DNA of 59,039 bases from Isotricha intestinalis (taxonomy: Eukaryota > Ciliophora > Litostomatea > Vestibuliferida > Isotrichidae), in contig JAJJLU010003532.1 of NCBI GenBank assembly GCA_023807065.1, positions 1 to 59,039 on the forward strand. Reading direction: 5' to 3'. The notes under the pieces are model-generated. The model ran no database searches and was not told the DNA's origin. It saw only the letters and a list, made by a program, of their open reading frames with translations. This document shows positions 20,821 to 31,362 of this stretch, piece by piece; the first letter of the stretch is position 1, and each line of letters opens with the position of its first letter. The position numbers and the translations under genes are program-made.

Positions 20821-21113
20821 TTTTATTTAATATTGAAAAATAAATTTTGTTTAAATCTATGAATTAAATTCTTTTATTAAAACTCCTCAATCAAACAAAC
20901 TGATATAAATATTAATTCTAATTATAATTGAACGTCAGAAGTTAAATATTTAATGAATTACTTTCTGATTTAGAAAATAATACTAAATAAAAAAAAGAAA
21001 AAAAATATTAAAATATAATTTTCAAAAAATACAATTTTTAATTTAATTAATATAAAATATATATTTATAATTATTTTTTATAAAAAAAATGTGATTTACT
21101 TAATTTTATAATT

Positions 21114-23249
21114 TTAAATATTATTATTAATTATATGATTTATAAATCTATTTTCATCCACAAAATTTTTTCCATCATCTCTTTCTTTAGTCCAAGAATC
21201 AACAACTAACATATTTCTTTCATGAATCATTTCTTCAAAAATTTTTTTTTCATTATTAAAAAAATCATTAATAGCTTTATCTTGATTGATTTTAATATTA
21301 TCAATTAACTTTTGAAAATCTTTCCTTTTATTTTCAATAATTTTATGAAAAAACCAATAACTAACATCAGCATTAGTAATTCTTTGTTTATTTTCAAAAA
21401 TATAAGGATTAAAATTATAATTTTGTTTATGAATATATTTTTTTCCATTAGTAAAAAACATTTCTTGATTAAATAAAACCATTTCTGCAAAAATTATCAT
21501 ATAAATTCCACAATCATATGAATTTACTTGTTTTGGAACTTTAGGAACATAATTATTGATTAAATAATGATAATTTAATATACAATCTATAATATTTAAA
21601 TTCTTTGTTTCTTCTGAATAAATTAAATTATATTCATAAAATAAAAACTTTTTTATTAATATTATTGCTTTTGGATTTTCTTGATTTATACTGTCTAAAT
21701 AATATATTTCTGGATAATCTAAATTCTCTTTTGATAATAATTGAATTGTTATTTCATTTTTTATTTCTAGAGTTATGTATCTTTTTATTATTTTTATATT
21801 TAAATTTCTATTTGAAATATTTTCTTTTTCATTATTTTGGTTTTCTTTTGAAATGTTTAAAGTATTTAGAAAGGAATTTGGATTTTCATTATTTACATTT
21901 TGAACAATTAAAATTTCTTTATTTGGGATTTTATTGTTTATTGATTCATTATTTTTTAATATTTCTTCTTTCTTATTCAATTCTTCATTTTTATTTGTTT
22001 CAACATTTTCAATTATATTAACGTAATTATTATTCTTATATTCACCATTCTTACATTTTTGAAAGAGAAAGAAATTATTTAATAAATTTACATTGTATGC
22101 TTTATTTTTAAAATAAATATCCAATTTTTCTTTAAATTCTTCATTAATAAAATTATTGTTTATTTCATTTACATTATTATTTTTAATTAAATTATCACTT
22201 TTTTCATTTAAATTATTAGTATTTATTTTTTTTCCAGTGTCTTTAATTGCAATTTGATTATTTACCATTTGTTTTTCCGTCAAATTTTTTTTGTCACATA
22301 TATTTTTGTCATTAATTTCTTTTTTATTTATATTTTGATCATTTTTTTCTTCATCAATATCCATTATATTATTTCGAAAAGTTAAAATTTTATTTTCATT
22401 ATCTTTACTTCCTAACATTTTGGAATTATTTTTTATTTCTTCTTTTATTTCTTTAATACAAACATTCATTTTATTATTTTTAATTTCTCTATTGTCAATT
22501 TGATTATTTTCCAAAATAGAAATAAAAGTTTGATTTAAAGTAAAAATTCCTTTTTTTCTTTTAGCTCTTAAAAATATATTTTTCATATTTTTTGGATTCC
22601 TAATAACTATAAAGCTCCAATGCATTTTTTCACAAATTGGAACTAAAACAATTTTAAAATTAAATATATTTAATTTAGTTTTCTGAAAATTAGTTCTATC
22701 AAAATTATAAAGAGGAGTATTGAGTCTGCAATTTTCTTCTTTTTGTAAAAAATTATAGAAAAAAGATTTCAAAGATAAAATATCATTAATTCCATTAGAA
22801 GAATATTTATCTTCAATTAATTTAAAACAAAAATTAGCAATAACATCATTAATATAAATTTCATCATTTAATTTAGAATAATCCTTTTCAGTAATATTAA
22901 CATCACTTTGTTTTTGATGAATATATTTATATTTATAATTTGCTCTTATTCTTCCTCCAAATTCTTCATTTGATTTTTTCAACATTTTTTTTAAATTTGG
23001 AAATGCAATATATAATTCATTATTATCATTATATTTAAATGAATTGTTTATATTCATTTGAAATGAATCTGAAAGTTTTGTTAATGAAATTGCTGTTTTT
23101 ATATCAAGTTCTCCTAATTGAAAAATTATTTTTTTCTTTAACATTGGCTGATCTTGTGATTGGATTGTCTTTATTAAATCTACTTTTACTCTTATTCTCT
23201 TCCTATTTAACAATGATACTCCTTTTATTTTCACTTTTGATAAGTCCAT
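21114..23249 (-). CDS. Ulp/SENP-type SUMO protease (C48) with large insertion
   Basis: 711 residues. A cysteine protease of the Ulp1/SENP clan: all catalytic residues are present, His210 in KMHWSFIVI, Asp519 in YYLDS, Gln574 and Cys580 in PKQVNSYDCG. The residues between His and Asp, normally about 20, are here expanded by roughly 290 disordered Asn/Lys/Glu residues, the arrangement seen in SENP6/SENP7 and Ulp2, which trim poly-SUMO chains. The N-terminal part has the IYINDVIANFCFKLIE segment that starts the catalytic fold, and DRTNFQ. It probably acts in the nucleus. It shares a 272-bp divergent spacer with the TLDc gene. Confidence 0.88.
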   Translation of the reverse strand: MDLSKVKIKGVSLLNRKRIRVKVDLIKTIQSQDQPMLKKKIIFQLGELDIKTAISLTKLSDSFQMNINNSFKYNDNNELYIAFPNLKKMLKKSNEEFGGRIRANYKYKYIHQKQSDVNITEKDYSKLNDEIYINDVIANFCFKLIEDKYSSNGINDILSLKSFFYNFLQKEENCRLNTPLYNFDRTNFQKTKLNIFNFKIVLVPICEKMHWSFIVIRNPKNMKNIFLRAKRKKGIFTLNQTFISILENNQIDNREIKNNKMNVCIKEIKEEIKNNSKMLGSKDNENKILTFRNNIMDIDEEKNDQNINKKEINDKNICDKKNLTEKQMVNNQIAIKDTGKKINTNNLNEKSDNLIKNNNVNEINNNFINEEFKEKLDIYFKNKAYNVNLLNNFFLFQKCKNGEYKNNNYVNIIENVETNKNEELNKKEEILKNNESINNKIPNKEILIVQNVNNENPNSFLNTLNISKENQNNEKENISNRNLNIKIIKRYITLEIKNEITIQLLSKENLDYPEIYYLDSINQENPKAIILIKKFLFYEYNLIYSEETKNLNIIDCILNYHYLINNYVPKVPKQVNSYDCGIYMIIFAEMVLFNQEMFFTNGKKYIHKQNYNFNPYIFENKQRITNADVSYWFFHKIIENKRKDFQKLIDNIKINQDKAINDFFNNEKKIFEEMIHERNMLVVDSWTKERDDGKNFVDENRFINHIINNNI

Positions 23250-23521
23250 TGGAAAAATTTGTTTTTTATTTTATTTTATATATATATTAAAATGGATAAA
23301 TATTAAAAATTATATAATATTTTAATTTTTTTTTTTCTATTTTTTGATTTTTCAAATCGAAAATATTTAAAAAGTTATTGAGTTAATGTTTGCTATTGAT
23401 ATAATTATTTATTTTCTTATTTGTTCTAATAATATATTAAATTTTTTTTATGTTTTAAACAATTTTTTAATAAAAAATCTAACTTAGGATAATATTTCTA
23501 ATAAATAATTTAAAAATTAAA
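23250..23521. promoter_or_regulatory. Shared divergent 5' region
   Basis: 272 bp between head-to-head genes (SUMO protease and TLDc protein). It is A/T-only apart from scattered G/C and must hold both promoters. No recognisable box could be defined by eye. Confidence 0.5.
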
Positions 23522-24523
23522 ATGTCAAATTATAGGATTATAGAATCGAATCCAATTAAAGTAGAAATCAACCAAGAAAATTACGAAATAATTTTTTCAA
23601 TTAAATCAGAAGAATTAATCCTTTCAATAAAGTTATTGAATTCCCAATCATCTAAAAAATATTTGAAAAAATATCTGAAAAAGCAATTATTATTTTTAGA
23701 TGTTGAAAATCCATTCTCTCGATTATATACTTTATTAAAAGAAAAAAAAATGAATTTGTCAAAAGAAGAAAATTTTATAGAATTAAAATATTGTGATGAT
23801 CAAACATTAATTAATCATACATTTATGATTCCTCTTGAAGAAAAAAGAAGAATATTAATTAATCAAAGAATAGAAAATCAAAATGAATTAAATAAAACTG
23901 TACAAAAATTAGAAAAAGATGTTACAGAATTAAAAGAAGAAATGAAAAGAATAAAACTTCAAAATACAATAATGGAAAAGACAATAAGAAGAACAATAGA
24001 TAATTTAACAAGAAGTATAAAAGAATCAAATATAATAAATATAGATGACTCAAAAATAATAGAAGGATTAATAAATTCAAAAAAAAAAATAAACTTTTCT
24101 TTATTATATAGTACATATAAAGAAGAAGATTCAATAATAAATTTTCATAATAAAGTAGATAAAAAAGGAGCAACAATAATAATAATAAAAGCAAATAATA
24201 AAATTTTTGGAGGATATAATCCAATTGATTGGGATAGTTCAGGTAAATATCATTTAACTCATTCTGCTTTTCTTTTTTCTTTAGATAAAAAGGAAAGATA
24301 TAATATTAAAAAAGAAGAAAACAATTATTCTTTTGTTTCTGATAAAAAGTATTTTCTTTTTGGTTTAAGTGATTTATGCATTTGGGATAAATGCACTTCT
24401 AATAGTTGTAGTTTTAGTGAATCTTCTTCTTATTCTATTCCTGACAATTATGAAATTACTGGAGGAAATAAATTTTTCACTGTTACTGGATTTGAAGTTT
24501 ATTCTGTTAGTTATAATAATTAA
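23522..24523 (+). CDS. TLDc-domain protein
   Basis: 333 residues. The C-terminal TLDc domain, about residues 190-333, shows NFSLLYSTYKEED, the GGYNPIDWDSSGKYHLTHSAFLF core, the FGLSDLCIWDKC block and the closing FTVTGFEVYSV strand. A short coiled coil lies at about 120-165 (KLEKDVTELKEEMKRIKLQN). The N-terminal 100 residues look like a beta-rich module common in protist TLDc proteins. TLDc domains bind the V-ATPase and are linked to oxidative-stress responses in animals; in protists the family is expanded and the role is unknown. The start is the sole ATG in a suitable position. Confidence 0.88.
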   Translation: MSNYRIIESNPIKVEINQENYEIIFSIKSEELILSIKLLNSQSSKKYLKKYLKKQLLFLDVENPFSRLYTLLKEKKMNLSKEENFIELKYCDDQTLINHTFMIPLEEKRRILINQRIENQNELNKTVQKLEKDVTELKEEMKRIKLQNTIMEKTIRRTIDNLTRSIKESNIINIDDSKIIEGLINSKKKINFSLLYSTYKEEDSIINFHNKVDKKGATIIIIKANNKIFGGYNPIDWDSSGKYHLTHSAFLFSLDKKERYNIKKEENNYSFVSDKKYFLFGLSDLCIWDKCTSNSCSFSESSSYSIPDNYEITGGNKFFTVTGFEVYSVSYNN

Positions 24524-24720
24524 ATTATTTTAATCTAAGTGTTTATAATTTTTATTTTCTTCTTTTTTAATTTTTTTTTTTAATGTTTAAAATAATTTAT
24601 TGCTTAATATATATTTATTTAAGATATTATTTGTTTAGGAACAAAATAAATATGTCCTAATTATAATTTATAATATATTATAGATTTTTTTTCAATTTTT
24701 AATTTAAATAAATACCTTCT

Positions 24721-25812
24721 TTATGGTTTTTTAAAGTTGTTAACAATAGATAATAAAGTTTGATCATTTTTTTCAACAAAACTATCATGAATATTAACAC
24801 TTATCATATTAGAAATATCTAAATTAGGTTTTTTTTCATTCTTTTGATTTTTGATAATAGTATTATTATTTTTATTATTCCAATTTTTATCATAATCATC
24901 ATAATTTTTGTGGCATATATTAATAGGAACAAAAATTCTAGGTCTTGAATTATTTATAAAAATAGAATTGAAATATATGGTAATTTTTAAACTATATGTA
25001 CATTCAATAATATCAGATAAAACAGTATTCATTAAATCATTTATTTTAATATTTTCACCGTAAATATTTTTAAATTTTTCCTCGTCAATTTTTTCTTTCA
25101 TTTTATCTTGGATTTCTAAAAGAAAATTATAATCATTTTCTTCTCCACTATAAATTAAGCAATTAATCCAACATTTACTTAATTTTAAATTTTGAATATC
25201 ATTATTTTTTAATCCTTTTAAATTTATATGTCTAAACAAACAAACTTTAAGTTTATTTACATTAAGACTAGATTTATTTTCTATTTTAATTGAAAATTCA
25301 ATTTTTTCTCCTATTTCAAAATTATTTTTATTAATTGAAACTGAAGCTTTACAGCAACCTTTATTAGATAACCAATTACTTATATTTCCTCCAAAATTTA
25401 ATTTAAGAAATTCATTTTTTTTACTTATTGTTTTTATAAAAATTAATTTTTGATCATTATAGCATATGCCATTATTTTTAAAGTGATCAGCACATAAATA
25501 ATATCTTATATAAAAATAATCATTTATTCCTGGAAATTCAAAACTTGGATTTATATTTTCTGGAATTTCAAAACAAAAATTTGTAGTATCTGAATCAATA
25601 AATTCAATTGTTTTTTCATTTATCTTTGTTTCTTTTTCTATTTCACTTCCGTTTTTTCTTTTCCACTTTTCTTTTTTTAATAAATATAATTGAATATTAG
25701 AAAATACATTTGAATTTTTGAGAGTTATTGTCCCTTCTATTTTTTCTATGTTAAAAAATACTTTTTTGTTTTCTTTTATATTTATTTCTAAAATATTCCT
25801 TTCATTCTCCAT
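24721..25812 (-). CDS. Arrestin-like protein (paralog 2)
   Basis: 363 residues, alpha-arrestin layout: N lobe with VFFNIEKIEGTITL, IPENINPSFEFPG and YFYIRYYLC; C lobe with NNFEIGEKIEFSIKIEN and RPRIFVPINICHK near residue 300. A short linker leads to the tail motif SVNIHDSFVEKNDQTLLSIV, resembling the tail of paralog 1. No PPxY is seen. It faces paralog 3 head-to-head across 312 bp, consistent with an inverted duplication. It probably acts as an adaptor in membrane traffic; the cargo is unknown. Confidence 0.82.
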   Translation of the reverse strand: MENERNILEINIKENKKVFFNIEKIEGTITLKNSNVFSNIQLYLLKKEKWKRKNGSEIEKETKINEKTIEFIDSDTTNFCFEIPENINPSFEFPGINDYFYIRYYLCADHFKNNGICYNDQKLIFIKTISKKNEFLKLNFGGNISNWLSNKGCCKASVSINKNNFEIGEKIEFSIKIENKSSLNVNKLKVCLFRHINLKGLKNNDIQNLKLSKCWINCLIYSGEENDYNFLLEIQDKMKEKIDEEKFKNIYGENIKINDLMNTVLSDIIECTYSLKITIYFNSIFINNSRPRIFVPINICHKNYDDYDKNWNNKNNNTIIKNQKNEKKPNLDISNMISVNIHDSFVEKNDQTLLSIVNNFKKP

Positions 25813-26124
25813 TTTTTAAATTTTTATTAATAATAAATTTTACATTTTCCTCTTTTTATTAAATGATAAAAAACATTTTAATAAAATACATTTATATTTA
25901 AAATCTTATGATATAATTCAATATTCAATTAAATTTTTTTTTTAGAAATAATACTTTAAAACCAGTATAATATTAATAAATTCAATGATAATTAGAAAAC
26001 TTTTTGAAATTATATTCATTTTATTGTTATATCTTGCTCAAAAAAATTATTCTATTTAATTCATTGAAAAAAAATTAATTGAAAAAAAAGTTAAAAAAAA
26101 TCTTTTGAATTATTATAAAAAAAA
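25813..26124. promoter_or_regulatory. Divergent 5' region between arrestin paralogs
   Basis: 312 bp separating the two head-to-head arrestin-like genes. A/T-only, with A-rich stretches directly ahead of each ATG. It must supply both promoters. A short frame near 25985-26060 (MIIRKLFEIIFILLLYLAQ) is too short and lacks context to call. Confidence 0.45.
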
Positions 26125-27174
26125 ATGCAAAGTCAAAATGACAAAAAATTAAGGCTCGAAATAGAAGAAAACAAATCAATGTTCTTCAGTGGAGAAATGA
26201 TAAAAGGAAAAATAATTTTTTTATATGAGAATCCTCCTGTCATTTCAGTTGTTAAATTAAGTTTAATAATGAAAGAATTTTGGTATCATAATTCAAAACA
26301 AATAGAATTTAAAACAGAAAAAACTATAAATACTCGAAGCATCGAACTTTTAAATAAATTTGATTCAGATTTTTCTTTTCAAATTCCATATAATTTAAAT
26401 TCAAGTTTTGAATTCAATAGTTTTAATTATAATATATATATTAGATATTTTTTAATTGCTGAACTTCATTCTCTAGAAGAAAATCATGTAAATCAAAAAT
26501 TAATTATTATTAAATCAATTGGAAAATATTCTCCATCTAATTTTATTCAATTTGGAAGCAATATAAATATAATGAAATTTATAAATTTAGGGAATTGTTT
26601 AGCTTCTGTTAAATTGAAACAAAATAATATTAAGATGGGAGAATTTCTTGAATTAGCTGTAAATGTAAATAATAATTCTAAATATAATATTAAAGAAATT
26701 AAAATTAATTTAATCAGAGATATTATTTTTAGAAATGAAAAAGAATTTAAAGAAAGACAAACAATAGGGCGAAAAATATTTAGTTGGATTGTTGAATCAG
26801 GACAGGAAAAACAAAACAATTTTCTTTTAAAAATTGAAGATTCAAAATTACAAAATTTTGATTTAAGAACATTTAAAAATCCTTATCAAAACATTGAAAT
26901 TCAAGATTTAATTAATTCTGTTTCTACAAATTATATTGAATGTAAATATAGTTTAAAAATTACTTTTTATTTTAATCACTTTGTTGCTTTTGCTCAAAGA
27001 CCTAGAATTTTTCTTCCAATTAATATTTGTCATAAATATTTTGATAAAGAATTTTCTTTGGATGATCAAAGTTTTATAAGTAAAGATTCATTCTTTAAAA
27101 ATAAGAATGAAAATATTTCTATTATTAATAGAGATTCTGTTATTGAAAGTTTTGATGAAGATTCACTTTTTTAA
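26125..27174 (+). CDS. Arrestin-like protein (paralog 3)
   Basis: 349 residues with the same order of blocks as the other two: MFFSGEMIKGKIIF, IPYNLNSSFEF, NIYIRYFLIAEL, NNIKMGEFLELAVNVNN, YSLKITFYFN and RPRIFLPINICHKYF. The linker is short and the tail INRDSVIESFDEDSLF again carries the Ser-Phe-acidic core. It differs from paralog 2 at many sites but aligns over the full length. A trafficking-adaptor role is inferred from the fold. The start is the first ATG after a run of A. Confidence 0.82.
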   Translation: MQSQNDKKLRLEIEENKSMFFSGEMIKGKIIFLYENPPVISVVKLSLIMKEFWYHNSKQIEFKTEKTINTRSIELLNKFDSDFSFQIPYNLNSSFEFNSFNYNIYIRYFLIAELHSLEENHVNQKLIIIKSIGKYSPSNFIQFGSNINIMKFINLGNCLASVKLKQNNIKMGEFLELAVNVNNNSKYNIKEIKINLIRDIIFRNEKEFKERQTIGRKIFSWIVESGQEKQNNFLLKIEDSKLQNFDLRTFKNPYQNIEIQDLINSVSTNYIECKYSLKITFYFNHFVAFAQRPRIFLPINICHKYFDKEFSLDDQSFISKDSFFKNKNENISIINRDSVIESFDEDSLF

Positions 27175-27348
27175 ATTGTGAAAAGAATTATTCATTTGTA
27201 AATTATATAGATGATAGATTTAAAGAGTTTTAAAAACAATTAATTTTTAATATTTATATTATAAACTTTAAGGATATAGTTTTTATAAAGATTAAAAAAT
27301 AAATTATTTTTTTGAATAAAAATAATTTCAAATTTAATTAAATAATAA

Positions 27349-29355
27349 ATGAGTTTAATTTCCTTTGATGTAATATATAAGAAAAAAAGTGATACAGAAG
27401 CATTTAAATTACCTTTAGAATCTGAATTACATCAACTTAAATTAATGATATGTGGAAAATATAAAATATATGATATAAATAAAGTATTTATTTATTATAA
27501 AAATGAAATAATAAATTTTCAAGACTCAACAAAATTAAAAGAAATATTCAAAGGTAGGAAAGTAAAAATAGAAATAACAGATAAATTAATAAAGAAAAAA
27601 AAAGAAAAAGAAGGATTTAAATATTATTGTAAATGTAAAAATGGAGCAACATATATTTGTGATAAATGTGATGAATTTGTTTGTGAGTTTTGTTATAATA
27701 AAAAAAAGCATATTACTCATTCAAATAAAATAATAAAAATAGAAGAATATTCAAATTATATTAAATCAACATTAAAAGATTATGCAGCTGAATTAGATGA
27801 AAAAATAATTAATGATGAAGCTTTTCAATTTTTTGATTATTGGAATTATGATATGCAAAATGAAACAGGAAATATAAATTCAATATATGAATATTTAAAA
27901 AATGAATTAGAAGATATTAAACAAATTCAAATTGATTATATTTCAAATATAACTGATTTAGATAAATTTACTGGATTAAAAGATGATATTGAAAAAGTGA
28001 TTCAAGAATATGCAAATATAAATACTGATGGTAATTTCGAACAAATATTTTCAGAAAAAAAATCTTTAGTTAAAAATAGTAGAGAAATATTACAAAGATA
28101 TACTGAGTTAAAAAACCTTTTAATTCATTATACTAAAACTATAAAAGATATTCAAATTTTTAATCAATTAATATTAAAAGAAATGAAAGATAAATTTAAT
28201 ATTATGAAAAAAAAATATATTAATTCACATCCTTCTTTAACAATGAATAATTCAATGATGAATTTAAATTATAGTAATAATTTTAATAATTCTATTATTT
28301 ATTCACAAAGAGATTTTCAAAAAAGTCAAATTTTAAATAATTCACAATCTTTTTTTGATCAAGATAAATCTTTAAATTTAATAAATAATAATCAAGAAAA
28401 AAATTTAACGAACAATAATATTTTTCAAAGTCAACAATTAAAAACAAATCAATTTAGTAATAATAGTATAATAAGTAATTCACTAATTTCTCATGAAAAA
28501 ATGTTATTTAAAATAAAAGATGAGAGAAAAATGATAATTTTTTCTTTAACAACTCAATCATTTAAAGAAAAAATCTTTGCAGATAAATCAAATTTTAAAA
28601 AAGATATGTCATCAGAAAGTGATATAACTCAATTAAATTTAAATAATAAATTATATATTTTATCAGGGAAAAAATTTAATAAATTTTATTATTATGATTA
28701 TCCTTCAAATAGTATATATTTAATAAACAATACTTTATTTTCTCATTATTATGGAGCAATGGTGTATTGTAATAAAACAGAATCAATATATTTATTAGGA
28801 GGTAATAATCAAATTAAATGTGAAAGTTTAAAAGTAATAAATAATGTAAAAAAATCAGAATGGAAAATAATTCCTTCATTAAATGAAGAAAGACAAGAAT
28901 TTGCTTCAATGTATTTTGATAATTATATTTATGTTTTTTTTGGTTTTTCACCAAAAAAAGGAATAAATCTATCTTCAATAGAAAGAATAAATATAAATAA
29001 ATTAGATAAATTTGAAGTTGTATATATTAATGAACAAATTAGTTTAAGTTCCTTAGCTTGTTGCAAATTTATTGATGATAATGATGATAATAATAATGAT
29101 AAAGAAATTTTATTATTAGGAGGATTTGATGGAAATAATTATGTTGATAGTTCTTTAGTTTTAAATACCAAAGAAATGAAAATTAGAGATTGTGATATTG
29201 TTATTCCTAATATTTCTACTCATTTTCAATTTTTATTTCAAAAAGAAAGTGCTTTTGTTGAAGTTGAAAATGGAATTCAAGTGGTTTATGATATGAAAAA
29301 TAATGTTCATTTAATTACTAAAAATACTTATGAATTATATAGTGAAACTCAATAA
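27349..29355 (+). CDS. Ubiquitin-like / B-box / kelch protein
   Basis: 668 residues. Residues 1-76 look like a ubiquitin-like or PB1-type fold. A B-box-like zinc finger follows, with Cys94, Cys96, Cys104, Cys107, Cys112, Cys115, His121 and His124. A helical coiled-coil stretch (about 145-290), an Asn/Ser-rich linker (290-385) and then a kelch-like beta propeller (about 395-640) with YLLGGNN, YVFFGFS and LLLGGFDGNNY follow. There is no RING, so it is not a canonical TRIM ligase; a substrate-binding adaptor is more likely. Comparable B-box/kelch proteins are common in ciliates. It is followed 91 bp later by the MyTH4-FERM gene in the same direction. Confidence 0.85.
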   Translation: MSLISFDVIYKKKSDTEAFKLPLESELHQLKLMICGKYKIYDINKVFIYYKNEIINFQDSTKLKEIFKGRKVKIEITDKLIKKKKEKEGFKYYCKCKNGATYICDKCDEFVCEFCYNKKKHITHSNKIIKIEEYSNYIKSTLKDYAAELDEKIINDEAFQFFDYWNYDMQNETGNINSIYEYLKNELEDIKQIQIDYISNITDLDKFTGLKDDIEKVIQEYANINTDGNFEQIFSEKKSLVKNSREILQRYTELKNLLIHYTKTIKDIQIFNQLILKEMKDKFNIMKKKYINSHPSLTMNNSMMNLNYSNNFNNSIIYSQRDFQKSQILNNSQSFFDQDKSLNLINNNQEKNLTNNNIFQSQQLKTNQFSNNSIISNSLISHEKMLFKIKDERKMIIFSLTTQSFKEKIFADKSNFKKDMSSESDITQLNLNNKLYILSGKKFNKFYYYDYPSNSIYLINNTLFSHYYGAMVYCNKTESIYLLGGNNQIKCESLKVINNVKKSEWKIIPSLNEERQEFASMYFDNYIYVFFGFSPKKGINLSSIERININKLDKFEVVYINEQISLSSLACCKFIDDNDDNNNDKEILLLGGFDGNNYVDSSLVLNTKEMKIRDCDIVIPNISTHFQFLFQKESAFVEVENGIQVVYDMKNNVHLITKNTYELYSETQ

Positions 29356-29446
29356 TATTTTTTCATTTATTTTAATTATTTGTTCTAATTAATTTTTGAA
29401 ATATTAATTTATTTAAAATCAAAAAAATAACAAATAAATAAAAAAA

Positions 29447-31336
29447 ATGAGAAATATTCCTTTAATAATAGAAGATGAAATAAATAATGTCAATATAGAA
29501 GAAATATCAACATCAAAAACAATAAAAAAAGAAGAGATGAAGAAATTTGAGGAAGAAAATCCATTAATAGAAAACATAGAAAAAATAATGGAAAATAGAG
29601 AAAAAGAATTATCTCCAGATTGTTTTTCAGGAGCAGACAATGCTCCTTCAGAATTATTAAATAAATTTATAAACATAGACATAAATATATTAACACCTCT
29701 TTTAAATCCAAGAAATTCATTTTTTATAAAATTATCAACTGAAAAAATAATGTCTTGGCAAAATAAAGAAATAGATATTCCTTTTTTAAAAATGACTGAT
29801 AATTTAAAACCAATTTCAATTCAAATTTTCAGAAATTTATTATCATATATGAAAGATAGAAAATCAAGTAAACAACCAATTTTTCATATTAGAAAATTTC
29901 TAAAATTGACTTTACATTCTGAACAAATAATAAAAGATGAAGCATATATTCAAATATATAAACAATTACAACATAATAAATCTTATGAAAGTTTATTAAG
30001 AGGATGGAAATTTTTAGCTATTATTTCTTCATGTTTTGTTCCTTCTGATAATATATATTATTTAATTTTAAATTTCTTATTTTTTGCAATGCAAAATAAT
30101 GATGATGTTTCTATTGTTAATCATGCTAAATTTATTTTTGTAAGAATGATAAGAACAAAAGAAAAAGAAAGAAAAAATGTTCCTTGTTCAGAAGAAATTG
30201 AATATATTGAAAATTTAAAAAGTATTTCTATTCCCTTATATTTTTTCACTGGAAATCAAACTAATATTAATATTGAATCATATACAACAGTTAAAGATTT
30301 AAAAAAAAAAATGATGAATTTTTTAGAATTTAATCCCCAAAGAAGTATATATTATTCTTTATATGAAATTGGAAAAGATGATGAAGGAAGTTATGAAAGA
30401 TTTATTGATGATTCTGAAATTGTTTGTGATATTTTAGCTTTTTGGAAAAGTGAAAAATTAAAAGCTGAAAAAAAAAATAAATCAGTTGATTTTAAATTAT
30501 ATTTAAAATTATTAATTTATTATCCAATCGAAGAAGAAGATTATGATACAGTAACTTTACTTTATTATCAAACTAAATTTGATGTAATAACTGGGAAATT
30601 TAATTTAAATGCAAATAAAATAATTAATTTAGGAGGGTTACAATTATTAAATGAATTTGGAAATGAAAGAGAAGAAGCATATAATTATTTAAAGAAAAAT
30701 TATGAAAAATATGTTCCTTTAAATAAATTAAATTTAATGACTCAATCACAATGGATTGAAAAAATTATTGAATTTTATTCTTCAATATCATCTTTTCCAA
30801 AAAAAGAAGCAAAATGGAATTATTTAGAAGAATTAAAAGAAGATAAATTATATCAAACACAACAATTTCATGCAAAGTTTAATTTTCAAAAATCAGGAAC
30901 AAATGAAGATAATATTCCTGATGATTGTCTTATTGGCTTTAAACCTAATGGTATTATTATTTTAGATAATGAAAGAAATGAAATTGTTTTCTATAAATAT
31001 GAAATTATAATGAATTGGGGTATTTCAACTGATCAATTTATTATTTGTATTTCTAATGTTGATAGTGATATTAAGAAAGTATGTTTCTTTACTTCTCAAA
31101 CTAAAGTCATTCAGCATTTAATTGAAATTTATTGTAATATTATTGCTGGAAAAGATATTAAAGAAATTCAAAATATCATTCAAACTTATGATAAAAAATT
31201 TGAGAAAATTGATTCTGGAAGAAAGAGATTTAGAACAATATATAAAAAGAAAGAAATAAGAGAGAGTAAATTAAGTAATAATGAAGAAGACTCAATCGTC
31301 AATGAAAATTCACAAGGAATGAGTGAACTGATATAA
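29447..31336 (+). CDS. MyTH4-FERM protein lacking a motor domain
   Basis: 629 residues. A MyTH4 domain occupies about 90-255 (FHIRKFLKLTLHSE, DEAYIQIYKQL, GWKFLAIISSCFVPS), followed by a FERM module: F1 from about 268 (SIPLYFFTGNQTNINIES), F2 around 345-450 and a PH-like F3 ending near 600 (VCFFTSQTKVIQHLIEIY). In myosins VII/X/XV and plant KCBP this tandem binds microtubules or membrane cargo; here neither myosin nor kinesin motor is attached and the N terminus is complete at its own ATG. It is likely a cytoskeletal adaptor. The gene converges on the kinase gene with only 26 bp between stops. Confidence 0.88.
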   Translation: MRNIPLIIEDEINNVNIEEISTSKTIKKEEMKKFEEENPLIENIEKIMENREKELSPDCFSGADNAPSELLNKFINIDINILTPLLNPRNSFFIKLSTEKIMSWQNKEIDIPFLKMTDNLKPISIQIFRNLLSYMKDRKSSKQPIFHIRKFLKLTLHSEQIIKDEAYIQIYKQLQHNKSYESLLRGWKFLAIISSCFVPSDNIYYLILNFLFFAMQNNDDVSIVNHAKFIFVRMIRTKEKERKNVPCSEEIEYIENLKSISIPLYFFTGNQTNINIESYTTVKDLKKKMMNFLEFNPQRSIYYSLYEIGKDDEGSYERFIDDSEIVCDILAFWKSEKLKAEKKNKSVDFKLYLKLLIYYPIEEEDYDTVTLLYYQTKFDVITGKFNLNANKIINLGGLQLLNEFGNEREEAYNYLKKNYEKYVPLNKLNLMTQSQWIEKIIEFYSSISSFPKKEAKWNYLEELKEDKLYQTQQFHAKFNFQKSGTNEDNIPDDCLIGFKPNGIIILDNERNEIVFYKYEIIMNWGISTDQFIICISNVDSDIKKVCFFTSQTKVIQHLIEIYCNIIAGKDIKEIQNIIQTYDKKFEKIDSGRKRFRTIYKKKEIRESKLSNNEEDSIVNENSQGMSELI

Positions 31337-31362
31337 TAATAAAAATATATAAAAAAATATTT

